NCBI GenBank assembly: GCA_029783825.1
Contig: JAREIK010000385.1
Span: 3,702,501-3,766,500, forward strand
Source of the DNA: Sapria himalayana
Lineage: Eukaryota; Streptophyta; Magnoliopsida; Malpighiales; Rafflesiaceae
DNA length: 64,000 nt
Reading direction: 5' to 3'
This document shows positions 13,101-26,485 of this stretch, piece by piece. Each line of letters opens with the position of its first letter. Within the stretch, counting starts at the first letter, position 1. The translations under genes were made by a program, and so were the position numbers. The notes under the pieces are model-generated. The model was not told the DNA's origin, did not search any database, and saw nothing but the letters and a program-made list of their open reading frames with translations.

Positions 13101-16100
13101 TGTGTCCTCACCAAGGTTGGGTTGGCCTGACATGCCTAGATGCCATTGGTCTTGTTCCATCGGTCGGCTTGGCATTGGATCCCATGCTTAGTCATTAACT
13201 CATTATGGTGTTACACTCATTACACTATTACATGCATTTCAATTTGCTATTTTAGGTTGTTTTGGCTTGTTCCTGAACTAGGGTTGAGCTATGACCGACC
13301 TGACTGCATGACCCACAAAACATTTCTATTTCATCTGAGAGACTAAGACTCTACCCATCTTAGTAGCTTTCTCTTTTACCCTAATGGGTTATGGGCTCGA
13401 TGACCTGCTTGGATATGATCGAGTTTATTGGTTTACTTGGGTATGACTCATTACAGAGTCTCGCCTGTGTTTAATTTAGTATGTTAGCTTGCTTGTGTTT
13501 GATCTAGCATGATGGCTTGCTTGTGTTTGATATAGCATGATGGCTTGATTGTGTTTGATCTAGCATGATGAACCATTTAAATATTTCTTGATCCTAAAAA
13601 AATATTAATAAAATAAATATAATTATTTGGGGAAATTTATCAAAAGGTTTATTGATTTTTTATTTCTTTTCATCTTATTATTCATTTGACAAAAATAAAA
13701 TATTTGTTATTTTTTATCACTCAATACTTAGTTTATATTAAATATATGATTGTTGAGAGTATAAGAGAGATGATTGAGCGATCATTTTTTTGATCTTAAT
13801 CTTTTGATCATTTTTTGAAAAAATTAAAAGATATATATTCAATATCATATTTTACGTGTATTATCATACTTATAATTTTTTTATATGTCTAAACTATTTT
13901 TTTGATGATGTTATGATCTTAGGTTTCATTATAAGATATTATATTAGGCAAGATGATATCATATCTTATTAGTTGTTGGTTATCATGAAAATTAATCAAT
14001 ATGAAAAGATAGATTATTAAGTATGATTTTTTTGAAATGATTTACTTAGATACTTGGTGTGAATTATAAAATATATTCTTTCTCATTGTCAAAATCTATT
14101 TTGTATAGGTTCTTTTTTTCTTGGTAACAACTCACAGATAGAGGATATGATAGTTAGATGTGAAAGATGCATTTTTTAATAGTGATTTGAAGTATGGCCT
14201 AAGATACATATGGAGAAATCACATGTTAATGAGATTTTAATAGGCAGTCTTGTTTTTTAGTTACACGTGTATTACATATTTGTTTTTGTTTTTTTGTGGG
14301 AAGATTTGATGAAATAATAATTTTGCTTATTATATTTGTGAATGATATTTTTATTGTGAGAGTTGATTTGATAATCACTTAATTTAAGAAGTAATCATAT
14401 GCACAATTTCTGTTGAATGATATTGAGATATTTAATTATTTTTTGGGATAAATGTGATGTTTTTTAGGAGAGTTTATTGTATCACACATGAGGTATGTGA
14501 TTGATATTCTTATAAAGTTTGTTTTATTGATTTATGCTTTAGTAGATATTTTGATTAACTCAAATATTAATTATTTATTCAAAGTGACTCTTCAAATTGA
14601 TTCTATTTTTTATAGAAAAATATTTTGGAAGATTAATTATTTGATTATTACTAGTTTAGATATAATTTATATAATTAATTATTTTTTAGATTTTATGTCA
14701 ATTTACTCACATGTAAATTTTTGCATATTGAGGTATAAAAAAATTTATAGGGTATGAGATCTCTTTTAGTGATTATAGATATTCATAATAAATCAAATAT
14801 TTAGATTCAAGTTAAATGGAGGTTACATTAGATGTGTCAAACCATGCCGTGCCATTGTTCCTTGCTTAATCGGACATTGTGTTGTGTTCGGCCGCCCGAC
14901 TTATTTGATACAAGTATTTGCCTAGTCAAATTTAATATGCATATCGTAAAAGATAATGTATGGTCAAAAGTCATCAGATTTTGATTTATAAGTTTTTTAC
15001 AAGTATTTGCTTTTTATGAGCTACACATGTGAGGTATAGTTTTTTTTTATTTTTTTAGAGTTTTGATGATATGATGACTTTGCTTATCATATATGTGGAT
15101 GATATTATTCTTATGAGAGACGATGAGTTTAAAAACATCAAACTTAAGGTGTATGTTCAATCATAATTTTAAATAAAAAATATTGATAAACTTAGATATT
15201 TTATTGGCGTAAAAGTGATCTGTGATAAAAGAGAAATTATTTTGTTATAAAAGAGATATATAGTTGATATTCTTATATATGATAGTTATAGATATTCTAA
15301 TTGACTAATGTTAATTTCTTATTTAATATGGCTTCTCAAGTTGACTTTATTTTTTATAGAATAAAATTAGGAAAGATTAATTATATGATTATTATTAAAT
15401 CATATATGATATATGTAGTCAATATAATTAGTTAATTTTTAGATTTTTCATGATAAGTTTACTCAAATATAACTTTTCACATATTGAAGTATAAGAAAAA
15501 ATCTTTGGGGTTTTAGATCCTTTTCAGTAATCACATTTACTTACAATAATTCGAATAATAAGATTTGAGTTGTGCTTTAGCTTGAATAATGAGAGTTTAT
15601 TTGAAATTTATTATATTTATTTTTTGAGTTAATCTCATATTTTAAAAAAAGTAAAAGACATAAATATTTTGAGTTCTAATGAAAAAATAAAATTCATAAC
15701 AATGATGATCGTCACCTATGAGATAATATGATATTTTGTTTGATTTTTTTACTATTTTTTACTGTGATAATCAGACAATGAGACATATAACTTATAATCT
15801 AATATTTTATTAAAATAAATAATTTTTTTCATAGAGAGAAGTTTAAGAATGAGACTATCGCTACATTCTTCTTTCTCATTACAAATGAGTGAGTAGATAT
15901 TTTTTCCGAAGATATTGAAAATATCTTAACTTGTATTTTTTTTTCTAAATTTGGTGTTGGATTTTTACCAACCAACATGTGAGAGAGTAGTGCAATTTTA
16001 AACCTTTAGCTTGTTATAGTTTATAATTTTTTTTGTTTTTTATTATTTTTGGATGTGAGTACCAAACTTTTGTGCTATTCCCATCCAACCAGCCTATAAT

Positions 16101-18876
16101 ACAAGGGCAAGCCTTATATATTATTTTAATGTTCTATGTTTGTTTTTTGGTGATTTTATGATTTGTTTTTTTATAATATTATTTTTATTTTTTTTTGTTA
16201 TTAATTTGATTAATGTGTGATCATCAAAATATTAACACACTAGATTTTATAAGGATTTAGAAGTTAAATGTATTTGGTCGAGAATAGTATTAGGTTAACT
16301 AATCACTTGAAAAATTTGTGTTACACGTATACGTGGGATATCATGCCTTGGTGCAATGATAAATATACTTATCTATTGGTAGTATGTGTCGAGTTTGAAA
16401 CTCATCAAATGCAATCCATTAGATTTTTAAGAGTAAGAATATCAAGATATTAATTTTTTATAGATTTCATGCTGAAATATGTCTTATGCCTTGAGTATGA
16501 TTTTTGAGGGTACTAATATCAAGATTTTAATTTTTCACAAATTTTTATTATCATTTAATCACAAAAAAAATGTACCTATGCATTTTCATTTAAACCAATT
16601 TTTCCTTTCATGTGAATGTTTGTTTTTGTTTTTTTTTTGAATTCATATATGTAATCTTTTTCTTTGTAGCATATTCATGATTTTTTAAATATTTTGTAAT
16701 ATTCTTATATCTTCTAATAAGATTTTAATTTTTAATGTCATTATTGATAATTTTATTATAAAATTTACATAAACTTAAATTCGTCATGATTATTATTGGA
16801 TAGATAAATATTATAAAAGTAACAATTATAAAAATAAAAAAAATATAGAAGAGTTTTGGAGAAGGAACTCATGTCTTGTATGTCCATGCACACACTCACA
16901 CACATATCTTCAAAGGTCCAAATCATTTCTGTTATAAGCTTACAATTTTTAATATGAAGAAATATTTGAATACAAGGAGACAAATGAGTATATGAGCAAT
17001 CAATAAAAATCTTGCTAGAAATTTACTATACTATGAGCATGTGGTTCATTAAATATTTTACTTAATTTTTTGTTAGAAAAAATGAAGAAAATGAAAATGA
17101 GTAAAATATTTTGTAAATCTCAGAGTGATGTTGGACATACTAAAGAATTTGTCTCATTAAAATTTAGTGGGAAAAATTTATAAGTAAAAAAGAGTATTAT
17201 GTGCATATGTCTGGATAAAAAGTCAACTTGATAATAAAATTTTCTTTAATGAGTATCAATTTGATTGATCACAAACTTGATGTATTTAATTATTATATAT
17301 TAATTTTTTGAATATCAATGATGATAATGTTTCGGTAAAAAAAATCTGTAATATTATAATGCAATCGTATTTGCTTCACTTTATTTTTATGATTTCTTTC
17401 GAGTTTATGAGTGAAGAAAAATGTTAGTGAGATATGCTTGGTTTTGTCACTTTTAACATATTATTTTTTAATTTGTTCAATACACATTGAGGTGACAAGT
17501 GGGCCGGACATCCCTTGCATGAGTGAAGAATTAGTTGTGCCTAGCTCAGTATGGCATAATCCAACATTGTGCTTGGATAGTGTCATGCTGACCCTTGGAA
17601 CTCTGTGTGTTGTGTGGTGTTGGGGCCAACTATGCCTTTTTCTAGGCCATGCATGACTAACATGTCTAACTCTTTGACATGGTCCACAAACATGGTTAGT
17701 CCACAAGCATGATCATGGGTCACTAGTCACAATTGAGTTTTTAAAAAAACTTGGGATCATGCCATGGTAGCTGCATGTTACAATTATGTAATGGGTATCA
17801 ACAAAGAAAGTGATATACTGGCATACTGCCCTTGGCACTTTAATTGTCAATTAAAAAAATTAAAAAAATTTCATTATTTACTATATTTTGTAGCCCTTGG
17901 ATTTTATTTCCATTGATTGTACGATAGAAATTTGATTACTGCTGATTTTTTTCCTCATTTTAATTAAAAAAAATTTAAAAAATAGATCTTATTTTAATGT
18001 AACAAATATTTATATATATAAAATATAAATTTATATCTCTTTATCAAATTTATTTTCTCATCTTTTTTTCTTTTTTCTATTTTATTTTATAATTTACTAA
18101 TTTGTGTTTTTGGTTTTTCGATTTTTTTTTTCATTTCCTCTTTCTTATATTCTTTGTTTTGCCTTGCTATATGTTATGGGTTGTGGGCTAGGTAGTTAAG
18201 AAAAAGTTGTGGATTGTGATTGTTACTAAAATAAAATTAAGTTGTAATGGTTTATATTTTATTTTTGTTTATTATTTTATGTTATAATTAATAATTTATA
18301 AAAATATAAAAGCATACATTTTTTTTAAAATATATAATTGTAAATAAATAAATAATGATTATATTTTTAATGGTTATGCTAATAATAATTTTTGGCAAAT
18401 AAATAAATAGATTATAATGATTATGCTAATAATAATTAATGATTATAATGAATATAATCATTTTTGGCAAATAATGAGTTTTATAAAATAGATTATAATG
18501 ATTATATTTATAATCATTATAATAAATAATGATTATAATAAATAAATAGATTTTATTTTTGGAAAATAATGAGTTTTATAAAATAGATTATAATGATTAT
18601 ATTTATAATCATTATAATAAATAATGATTATAATAAATAAATAGATTTTATTTTTGGCAAATAATGATTATGCTAATAATAATTTTGATCTTAATATAGA
18701 TAATAATGTTAATCACATCGAGAGGTCCGATGTTGAAATCAAGTTATTTTTAATGGTTATGATCTATTTACCTAAAAAACATAAAATCAAGTAAATTATA
18801 GTAGATCAGACTCATTTTAACATAGTAAAAAATAAATATTTTAGGGATATCAAAGAAGAATTTATATAGTGTATAT

Positions 18877-18909
<33 letters not shown>

Positions 18910-21900
18910 AGTATTGGTATCACTGTCCATCTTAAGTAACATTTTAATTAGTGTAACAAAAAATATGGTGCATTAGATTTAGACAAATCTAATTGAGCTG
19001 TGGGCCTTTGAAGTTGAATCAAGTTTAGTTTTATTAATCCCTTTCATTTATTATAATGACTTTGTGATGAAAGACAATCAAATTGATTATAATAATGAGT
19101 TTTTCGATTAGATTTTTGAGTATCATAGAATAATTAATATTATGTAGATTTATTTTCAATTTGCTTATCATAGAATTTTAAAGTCAATTAGTAGAAATAA
19201 AATAATAAAATATTATAAATTAGAAAAATAATTAATAATTAATGAATTTAGAAAAGATAATAGAGTGATATTCTTGATATCCAATATTTAAACTAGTCAT
19301 TATGAATCATTCGTATATCTCACTGTTTTTTATGTAGAATTTATTTGTTAACTTAATAAAAAAATTTTAGGGTTTTTCTTTAGATCCTTAATTATTATGA
19401 TTGCTATATCACATATGAGTATATGATAACAATCTTTACAAAATTTGATATTCATAATAAAATATTTAATTTTATATTTGATAATATTTTGAATAACAGA
19501 GTCACTTTATATGTTTGTGAGAACTATAAGAGATTAGTTATTATGTGAAATTTTTTATGTTATGTTTATGTGTTACGTAATTAACCTAATAGTACAAGTG
19601 AGAATGAAAGTTATTTTTCACGCACTATAAAAAGTAAAAAATTATATAAAATATCTTGTACGTTTGGCAGATAATAAGAGTTTAATAATTTAAAATTGTC
19701 AATAGTGTTAAAAAAATTTTAAATGAATTTGATATATCATTGGAATTATATTTATTTCATATTAGAGCTATGTATTAGTTACTAACATGTAATATTTGAT
19801 TAATTAATAATAAGAATGACAAACTTAATATTAATGATTCAGATTATGATATATTAATTTTTTAATAAAAGTTTTAAAATTTTTTAATGATATGATAAAT
19901 ATGTGTTCATTTGTATACACTTCCATAACTTACATTATATTTGGATGTAAATATAATATTGATAATATGTTTAGCAAGTATTATGAACATCATAAATAAA
20001 ATATCATGATTATTGAGATAAAATTTATGTATTTAAAATGATAGTCCTCATATAAAATATATTAAAATATATAATCACTTATGTGAACCAACTAGATGAA
20101 CTAGAATGTTTGGTTTGTGAAAAATTAATAAACATATTTATATTTTATGATACAATCTATGATAGTTGTTCTTAAGTTTTGAGTAAGATTTTGGATAATA
20201 TATTTGGAGATGATTTTTTTATTCATCCAGCTAAGGGTAAATGATGAGATAATTCATTAAATACGAGCGAGTTATCTCAATACTTATTTATCCTATCATA
20301 TGATAATAAAAATTTGAATATTTTGAATTGATATCAATTGTACAAATTCATATATCCCATTCTATTTTAAGATAACATATGATTTACTCATATCTCTGAT
20401 ATCTAGCATAGTAGTAAAGTATATTTTTTTATGTATGTCAATATTATTTTAAATAGTAGATCAATATTGTGATTAGATATCATAGAACCACTTGCATACT
20501 TGAAGGATTGATTTATTTCAATTTATGTTATGTATTATATATATATTTTTCAATATGATATTTTGATTTGAGATATAATATTTATGTAAAATATTTATTT
20601 TAATCATTGATTTGATTTATTTTAAAATTTAATATATTGTTTTTTTATTTATGTTTTTTTGATATGTAATATTTATAATAAATATAAAATTCAACTTATA
20701 TTATGTAATATTTATGTAATACCCCAATCATTGAGGTTCCTCATAACTGGCATGCCTTGACACGACTTAGAGTTGAACCCACATAATCTAGCATTGAAGT
20801 GCCCAACTACGAGCAAATTAGGTCATGCAGAGCTGAGTAACTTTGATTCAGTGTCGTGTCTGCACATGAAAAACCATCTCATGCCTTGTTAGGCATGACA
20901 TGGTGACCCAATTTGAACCGCAAAAATTTGAGTCATACTACAAGATACGACCAATCTGATACTTCTAAATGTATGTTGCACTGTCTTCATAAATTTTTAT
21001 TGGAATACTTGTAATCAAAGTTATCTCACTTGCATTTTGAATCAGTTGTATCATTGATATTAATCATGCATATTCACGACCTGTTTCATTAACAATTATC
21101 TCTAAGTGATTAGAGGAAGTGATAGTCAAATGTTTGTTTAGTTGATTGTTAAGAAATAGTATTATTGTTACATATGAATACATACCTTATTTGTGAGTGT
21201 GCATTATGAGGATCAGAAAGGTAACCGTAATTTGTATATCCTTTTTGAGTTGATTTTTTTAAATAAAATAATCATAATTCAAATAGTCACATGAAATTAA
21301 CGTCAGATATGTTTCATGCCATTTCAATATATTCGAGTTAGTGCATAGCTCAATCTTGCTAATAAATTAACTAAAAACTTAACCCTATTGATAGTTAGTC
21401 TTATTTGAGTAAATGACTTGTATTTATTCCATCATTATATGGAGTCTTTTTGGATAAGATAATATCTTATAAAAAGATTTGAGTATCCTAATATTATTAA
21501 GATAAATAATAATAATAATAAAAATATGAGAGTACGATAAAACTAGTAAAATTGGATGCTGAGTAAAATTCTTTTGTCATTTTTTGTAGAATAATCAAAA
21601 TATCTAGTATAAGTGATTGGCTTAATATTAGTTTGTATAGAAGAATACTCAAGATTATCGTGTCATCTTGACCTGAAGGAGATTCTTCATAGGAAACCCC
21701 ATTCATCTTTAGAATTAAGATTATTTGAATTTGTTAGTCAATATGATGGTTCAATAAGCATAATATTATATTAAGTGTTAATACGCTCAAATATTGCTGA
21801 TGAGTCACTCATTACTAATTGATGATCCAGAAAGAGTTACAAGTAAGAGATGAAAAATAATACATTCAGTTGTAATATATGTATTCATACTCTTTATATA

Positions 21901-24900
21901 CTCTTAAAAAAATTGAGGTTTGGTTAAAAAATAAAATATTATCACTCATTAAAATTTAGTAATTTTTGGTAAAAAAAATTTGTATCCTTGTAGGTACCGT
22001 AAAAATCATTTTGTTGTGCTAAAAGTGATCGAGGACAATAAATATATCAAAAAGCTTGCGGAGATAGTCTAAATGATTTCTCTCTTATAAATAGGATTTA
22101 AAAGGACTTTCATTGAGAAATAATAGAAAAATACATTTGATTAATAAGATAAATTATGGTTATAATTGTAATTTTTCAAAAATATTTGAGAAACCTCTTT
22201 ATAAGTAGGTTTATATGAGCTATCTTTATTAGATGTTCATTCTATTTTTCAGCAATTTCATTCTATTGGGGTGTGCTGGAGCAAAAATTATGGTTTAAAA
22301 TCTCATGATCATATGGTTACGTAAGTGCTAAATCTGTTTGAAAAATATTTAATTGAATTATTTCTTAATTTTTTCAATATTTTTTTAAATTTATTTTTTA
22401 TTGTGTTTTGAAAAGTTTTAAAAATAGAAAAAATATTTGATGTATCACAAAAGAGATATAGGTATATATATTTTGAGTAATAATTAACAAAATTAATCAG
22501 ATGCTTAAATTTCTTTCTAGTTGTATCTTTATTAGGTCTCTAATTCTTATATATGTGAGTATATTAGATCAAGTCCCCTATTCAAATTTATCTAGTGTTA
22601 GATATGTTTCTCATGTAGTTTTTTTAATCGACATATTTTATATTCTAGGATTGCAATATCCTTAAAATTAAGTTAAAATATTCTTAATTTAATTAGTGAT
22701 AGATAACCAAATTGAGATATTTTGTTATTTTCATATATGATTATTTTGATATATTTAAATTTATTTATTTAAAAATCATCTATAATTTTTGTATTTAGTT
22801 ATTTTTATAAAATAACTAAAACATAATGTGGTTATGATATTAACATTTCAAATACCAATAATGCCATCAAAAATATATTGTCATTCAATTTTTATTGTTT
22901 GCATAATGTGATTATTTATAAATTTTTTGTGAGATCATGTTGCTTCAAAATGATATATTTTTATCGTGGTGCGATGATAAGCGTATTCATTAAAAGGTAG
23001 TATATCTCATGTTTGAGACTCTTTAAATACATATTCTCTTACTTTTAAAAGTAAGACTGTCGAAATATTAATCTTTCATGGAATTCATGCTAAGCGGGAG
23101 TATTGTATACTTGGTATGATCTTTTGTTATGCCATTCCAAAATAAGGTGTCATAGTGAAATAATGATAATTTGATTGATATAACTAGAATAATGATAATA
23201 TATGTAAATTTTTTTGAATATTTATGGGCAACTTATTTTTTTTTTGCTAAAAATTTCTGAGCAATCAATTCTCTTTGTTTCCTACATTCATAGCTATTGT
23301 CATATTATATTATGTCTTGGGGATTTTTGTTGTTGTTCTAAGATAGTTTTTTTTGTTGTTGTTCTAAGATAGTTTTTTTTGTTGTTGATGTATGTTCATT
23401 ATTTTTTTTGAAGATTGAAGATCCTTTTCAATCTCATAACTATGCTTTATTTGGTTATTCTAGTTTCTAAAAAGACACAAGTATTTATAATTAATAATAT
23501 TGATAATATTTTTTAGTTATAAAAAAGATGTTAATAAGATTTTTTTTTGATAATATTTGAGGAAGGTTTAGAGAATATTTTTTGGTTAAGGTATAGATTA
23601 AAATAATCATGTATGTAAGGTGATAATTGGATATGAAAGTATTCATGAAGGTTAAGAATTTTGAGTTAAAAATAATATATATATATTTTTTATATTTTGT
23701 ATGTGATTGTGATTTTAGGATCAATGTTTTTATTCAAGAACAAAGAAGAATATTTAATGATCTATACTAATGATCTTGGCCGAAGTTTAATTTATTATTT
23801 GTATGCAAGAGATAAAATATGAGTAAATATGAAAATTTTAAGATTATGTTAGAAGAGTATCCGTTGATCTAAAATATATTGTCATGTCTTTATTTAAATA
23901 TGAATAGTAAGAATAAAATTTAATATGTAATTTTAGATAAACTTATATTAAAAATTAAATGATGATCATTAATGAAATAAATGCGACATAAATGTAGAAA
24001 TACAGTCTTGGATAGTCAACCAATCATTGATAATTATAAATATCTAGATAGAAAGATAATGTAATTTGCATAATTTTTTTTTGTATTTATGACAAAGTCT
24101 AATATATTAGAAAACTATTAGAAAAGATAAAAGGAATAAATAATTAATAAAATGATTTGTTTGAATATTCAAGTGCAACACATCTTTAGATACAATAAAA
24201 AATATTTTGAATTTTGGCAAACGAATGTAATGATAATTTAAATTATAATCTTATGTTATATTAGGTGCATTATTGATATGAAAATGATATAATATTAATA
24301 CTTGATAATGTTTTTTTTGATAAATAGAAAAATTATTTTGCAATTTTGTTCAATGAGATTAATATTAAAAAGTTCAATTTTAAGAAATATATTTCTTAAA
24401 ATATAAGATATTTTTTTTATCACAGAGTTAATGTTAATGTAAAAGAAACATAAATTAAAATAAAAGCAAGAAAAATAATTGGACTTGTTGAGATTTTAAT
24501 TGAAGTATGAAAATGTCTAGAAGTTAATGATATTAATGATTTATTATTTCTTTAAATAAAATTTTAGTTAAACAAAAAATTTGATTCTTAAAGATAACAT
24601 ATAGAAATTATAAAAATAAGATTTAATAGGTTTATTACTATTTTAAACAATCAATTTATTTTTATGCCTGATAGGATTACTACAAAAGTTTTTTTCTTAA
24701 TTATATATATTTTTTAACTAGGTGAATTTATGTAGGCCTAATTGGGCCAGAGGGAAATCAACTATATCCTAGGAGATGTGGTTTTCTATCCAATCGTTTT
24801 AATGTTATCTCATGAAGATCTAACTCACAACTTCCAAGGAGATACATATTCAACATCTAGTTGAATGGAATACTAAACTCTTAGTTTCTTACTTTGATAA

Positions 24901-26454
24901 TTTATAGGAAAAATATGGACAACATATGATAAAGTTTCTCAAGAATTGAATTAGTGAATTTTTAGAAAAATAAGGTACTTATTGATTGTATGGATATCAT
25001 TAGTGATTTATAATTTTAGACAAATTAGATCAAAGATATATTTTAAGCTCATATCTTTTTGTTTTGATTTTATATGAGACATTAAAATATATTAGGAATA
25101 ATATACATGATGTGTATTATTTATAGATGATATTATTGTAATTGATAAGATTAATGAAATTTTATGTTAAAAATTAAATTGGTGCTGTGAGGTATTTGAA
25201 AGGTGAAGTTAAAAAATTGGCCTATTGAAAATGAAATATCATGTTCATGACTTCAACATGTAATATAGAGGAAAATATGGTTGAATTGAGATTAATGATG
25301 ATAAAATCACAAGATGTAATTATTTCAAGAATTAATGATTTGTAATATAAAATAACAATGAAATTTAAAAAGATGTCTGTTATTAAGTTAATATTAGTTG
25401 GATGAAATAAAAGATTTCATTATAAGTTATCGTAGTATATGATTGAATAATGCTTGTTTGTTAAAAAAATATTATTTTTTTAAAAATATTTTTGAGAGTT
25501 AAATGTAGAGGTTTCAAACTGGTCGTGTCGTGCTGGCACGACCCATTTTTTGGTGACCCAATTATACCTATGTGCTGTGTCAGGTACGTCACGAATTGTG
25601 TTTTGTTGGCCCGAGATGGCTCAAAGGCATGAATCCAAGTAGAATTGGGTTGGGCCATGTCTGGTCGTGCCAGATCATGCCAATTTTTGATTTTAATATA
25701 TAAATTTTAAGTTATCTATTATGAGTAATAATATAATAAAATAAAATGATTAACTAAAATTATAAAAATGAAAAATAATAAAAAAAATTCATTATCTAGA
25801 CCAAAAATAAAATATCATAACAATAGTCAAGGTTAATCTCAATGCTAATTGGTGTCAATATGCAAATGATGATGATCATCATTGTGTAAGTGTCTTATGG
25901 TATTATTAGTTGTGGGCTTAATATCCTTAAAGTCCCATGAGTTATTATATGCTATCAACTTTTACAATCTTGTTTTTCCATGATCTTTGATGTCCAACCT
26001 TGAATAATTTTAATTTTTCATGCATGTAAGTGTCTCAATGATATCTGATCATATTTTCGATCTCACATTCAAAATGATATTGACTACAGACTCTGATGCT
26101 ATGCTTGACATTGGAGGTGTCAATAGATTTTCATCATCTTAGACATCAATGAAAAGGTAGACTTATGATTTTATCATTATAAAATATTAAGATTCTTGTT
26201 ATCGTAATGTGATAGGATTGAACAATAATTAGTATTTAAATACTAAGATAGCTCGCTCCTATTTGTTAGATCATCTTGTCATTTTTAACTTGATAACTAA
26301 ATGAATAAATCATTATCTTCAAATATGTTGTTCATGTTCATACTCGGAGCCTAGCTATAATAACTATTATATCTAGTATCGTAGTATATAAATAACTAAG
26401 TTAATTTTTCGTGAATATATCTTTTAGGTTGATATCTTTCGTTCATGCACGTGG

Positions 26455-26485
<31 letters not shown>

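Larger units (their letters stand above)
17487..20967 (+). mobile_element. Ancient full-length hAT element, transposase on the + strand
   Basis: Same family as the copies at 36.6 and 40.1 kb but in the opposite orientation and far more decayed. Left end TTGAGGTGACAA (17,487), right end CTGATACTTCTA (20,956-20,967); length 3,481 bp agrees with the intact copies. Transposase debris is collinear: [17 protein letters not shown] and LNKKILGF (about 19,295-19,375), [10 protein letters not shown] and [12 protein letters not shown] (about 20,250-20,325), [10 protein letters not shown] (about 20,480-20,510). Flanks AATACACA and AATGTATG agree at four of eight bases, and all four differences are transitions. 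Subterminal GC-rich blocks lie at 17,500-17,770 and 20,730-20,960. Confidence 0.7.

Noticed and set aside
17411..17706. Two opposed 81-codon frames
   Set aside because: They cross the left end of the ancient hAT copy at 17,487 and have no recognisable protein features.
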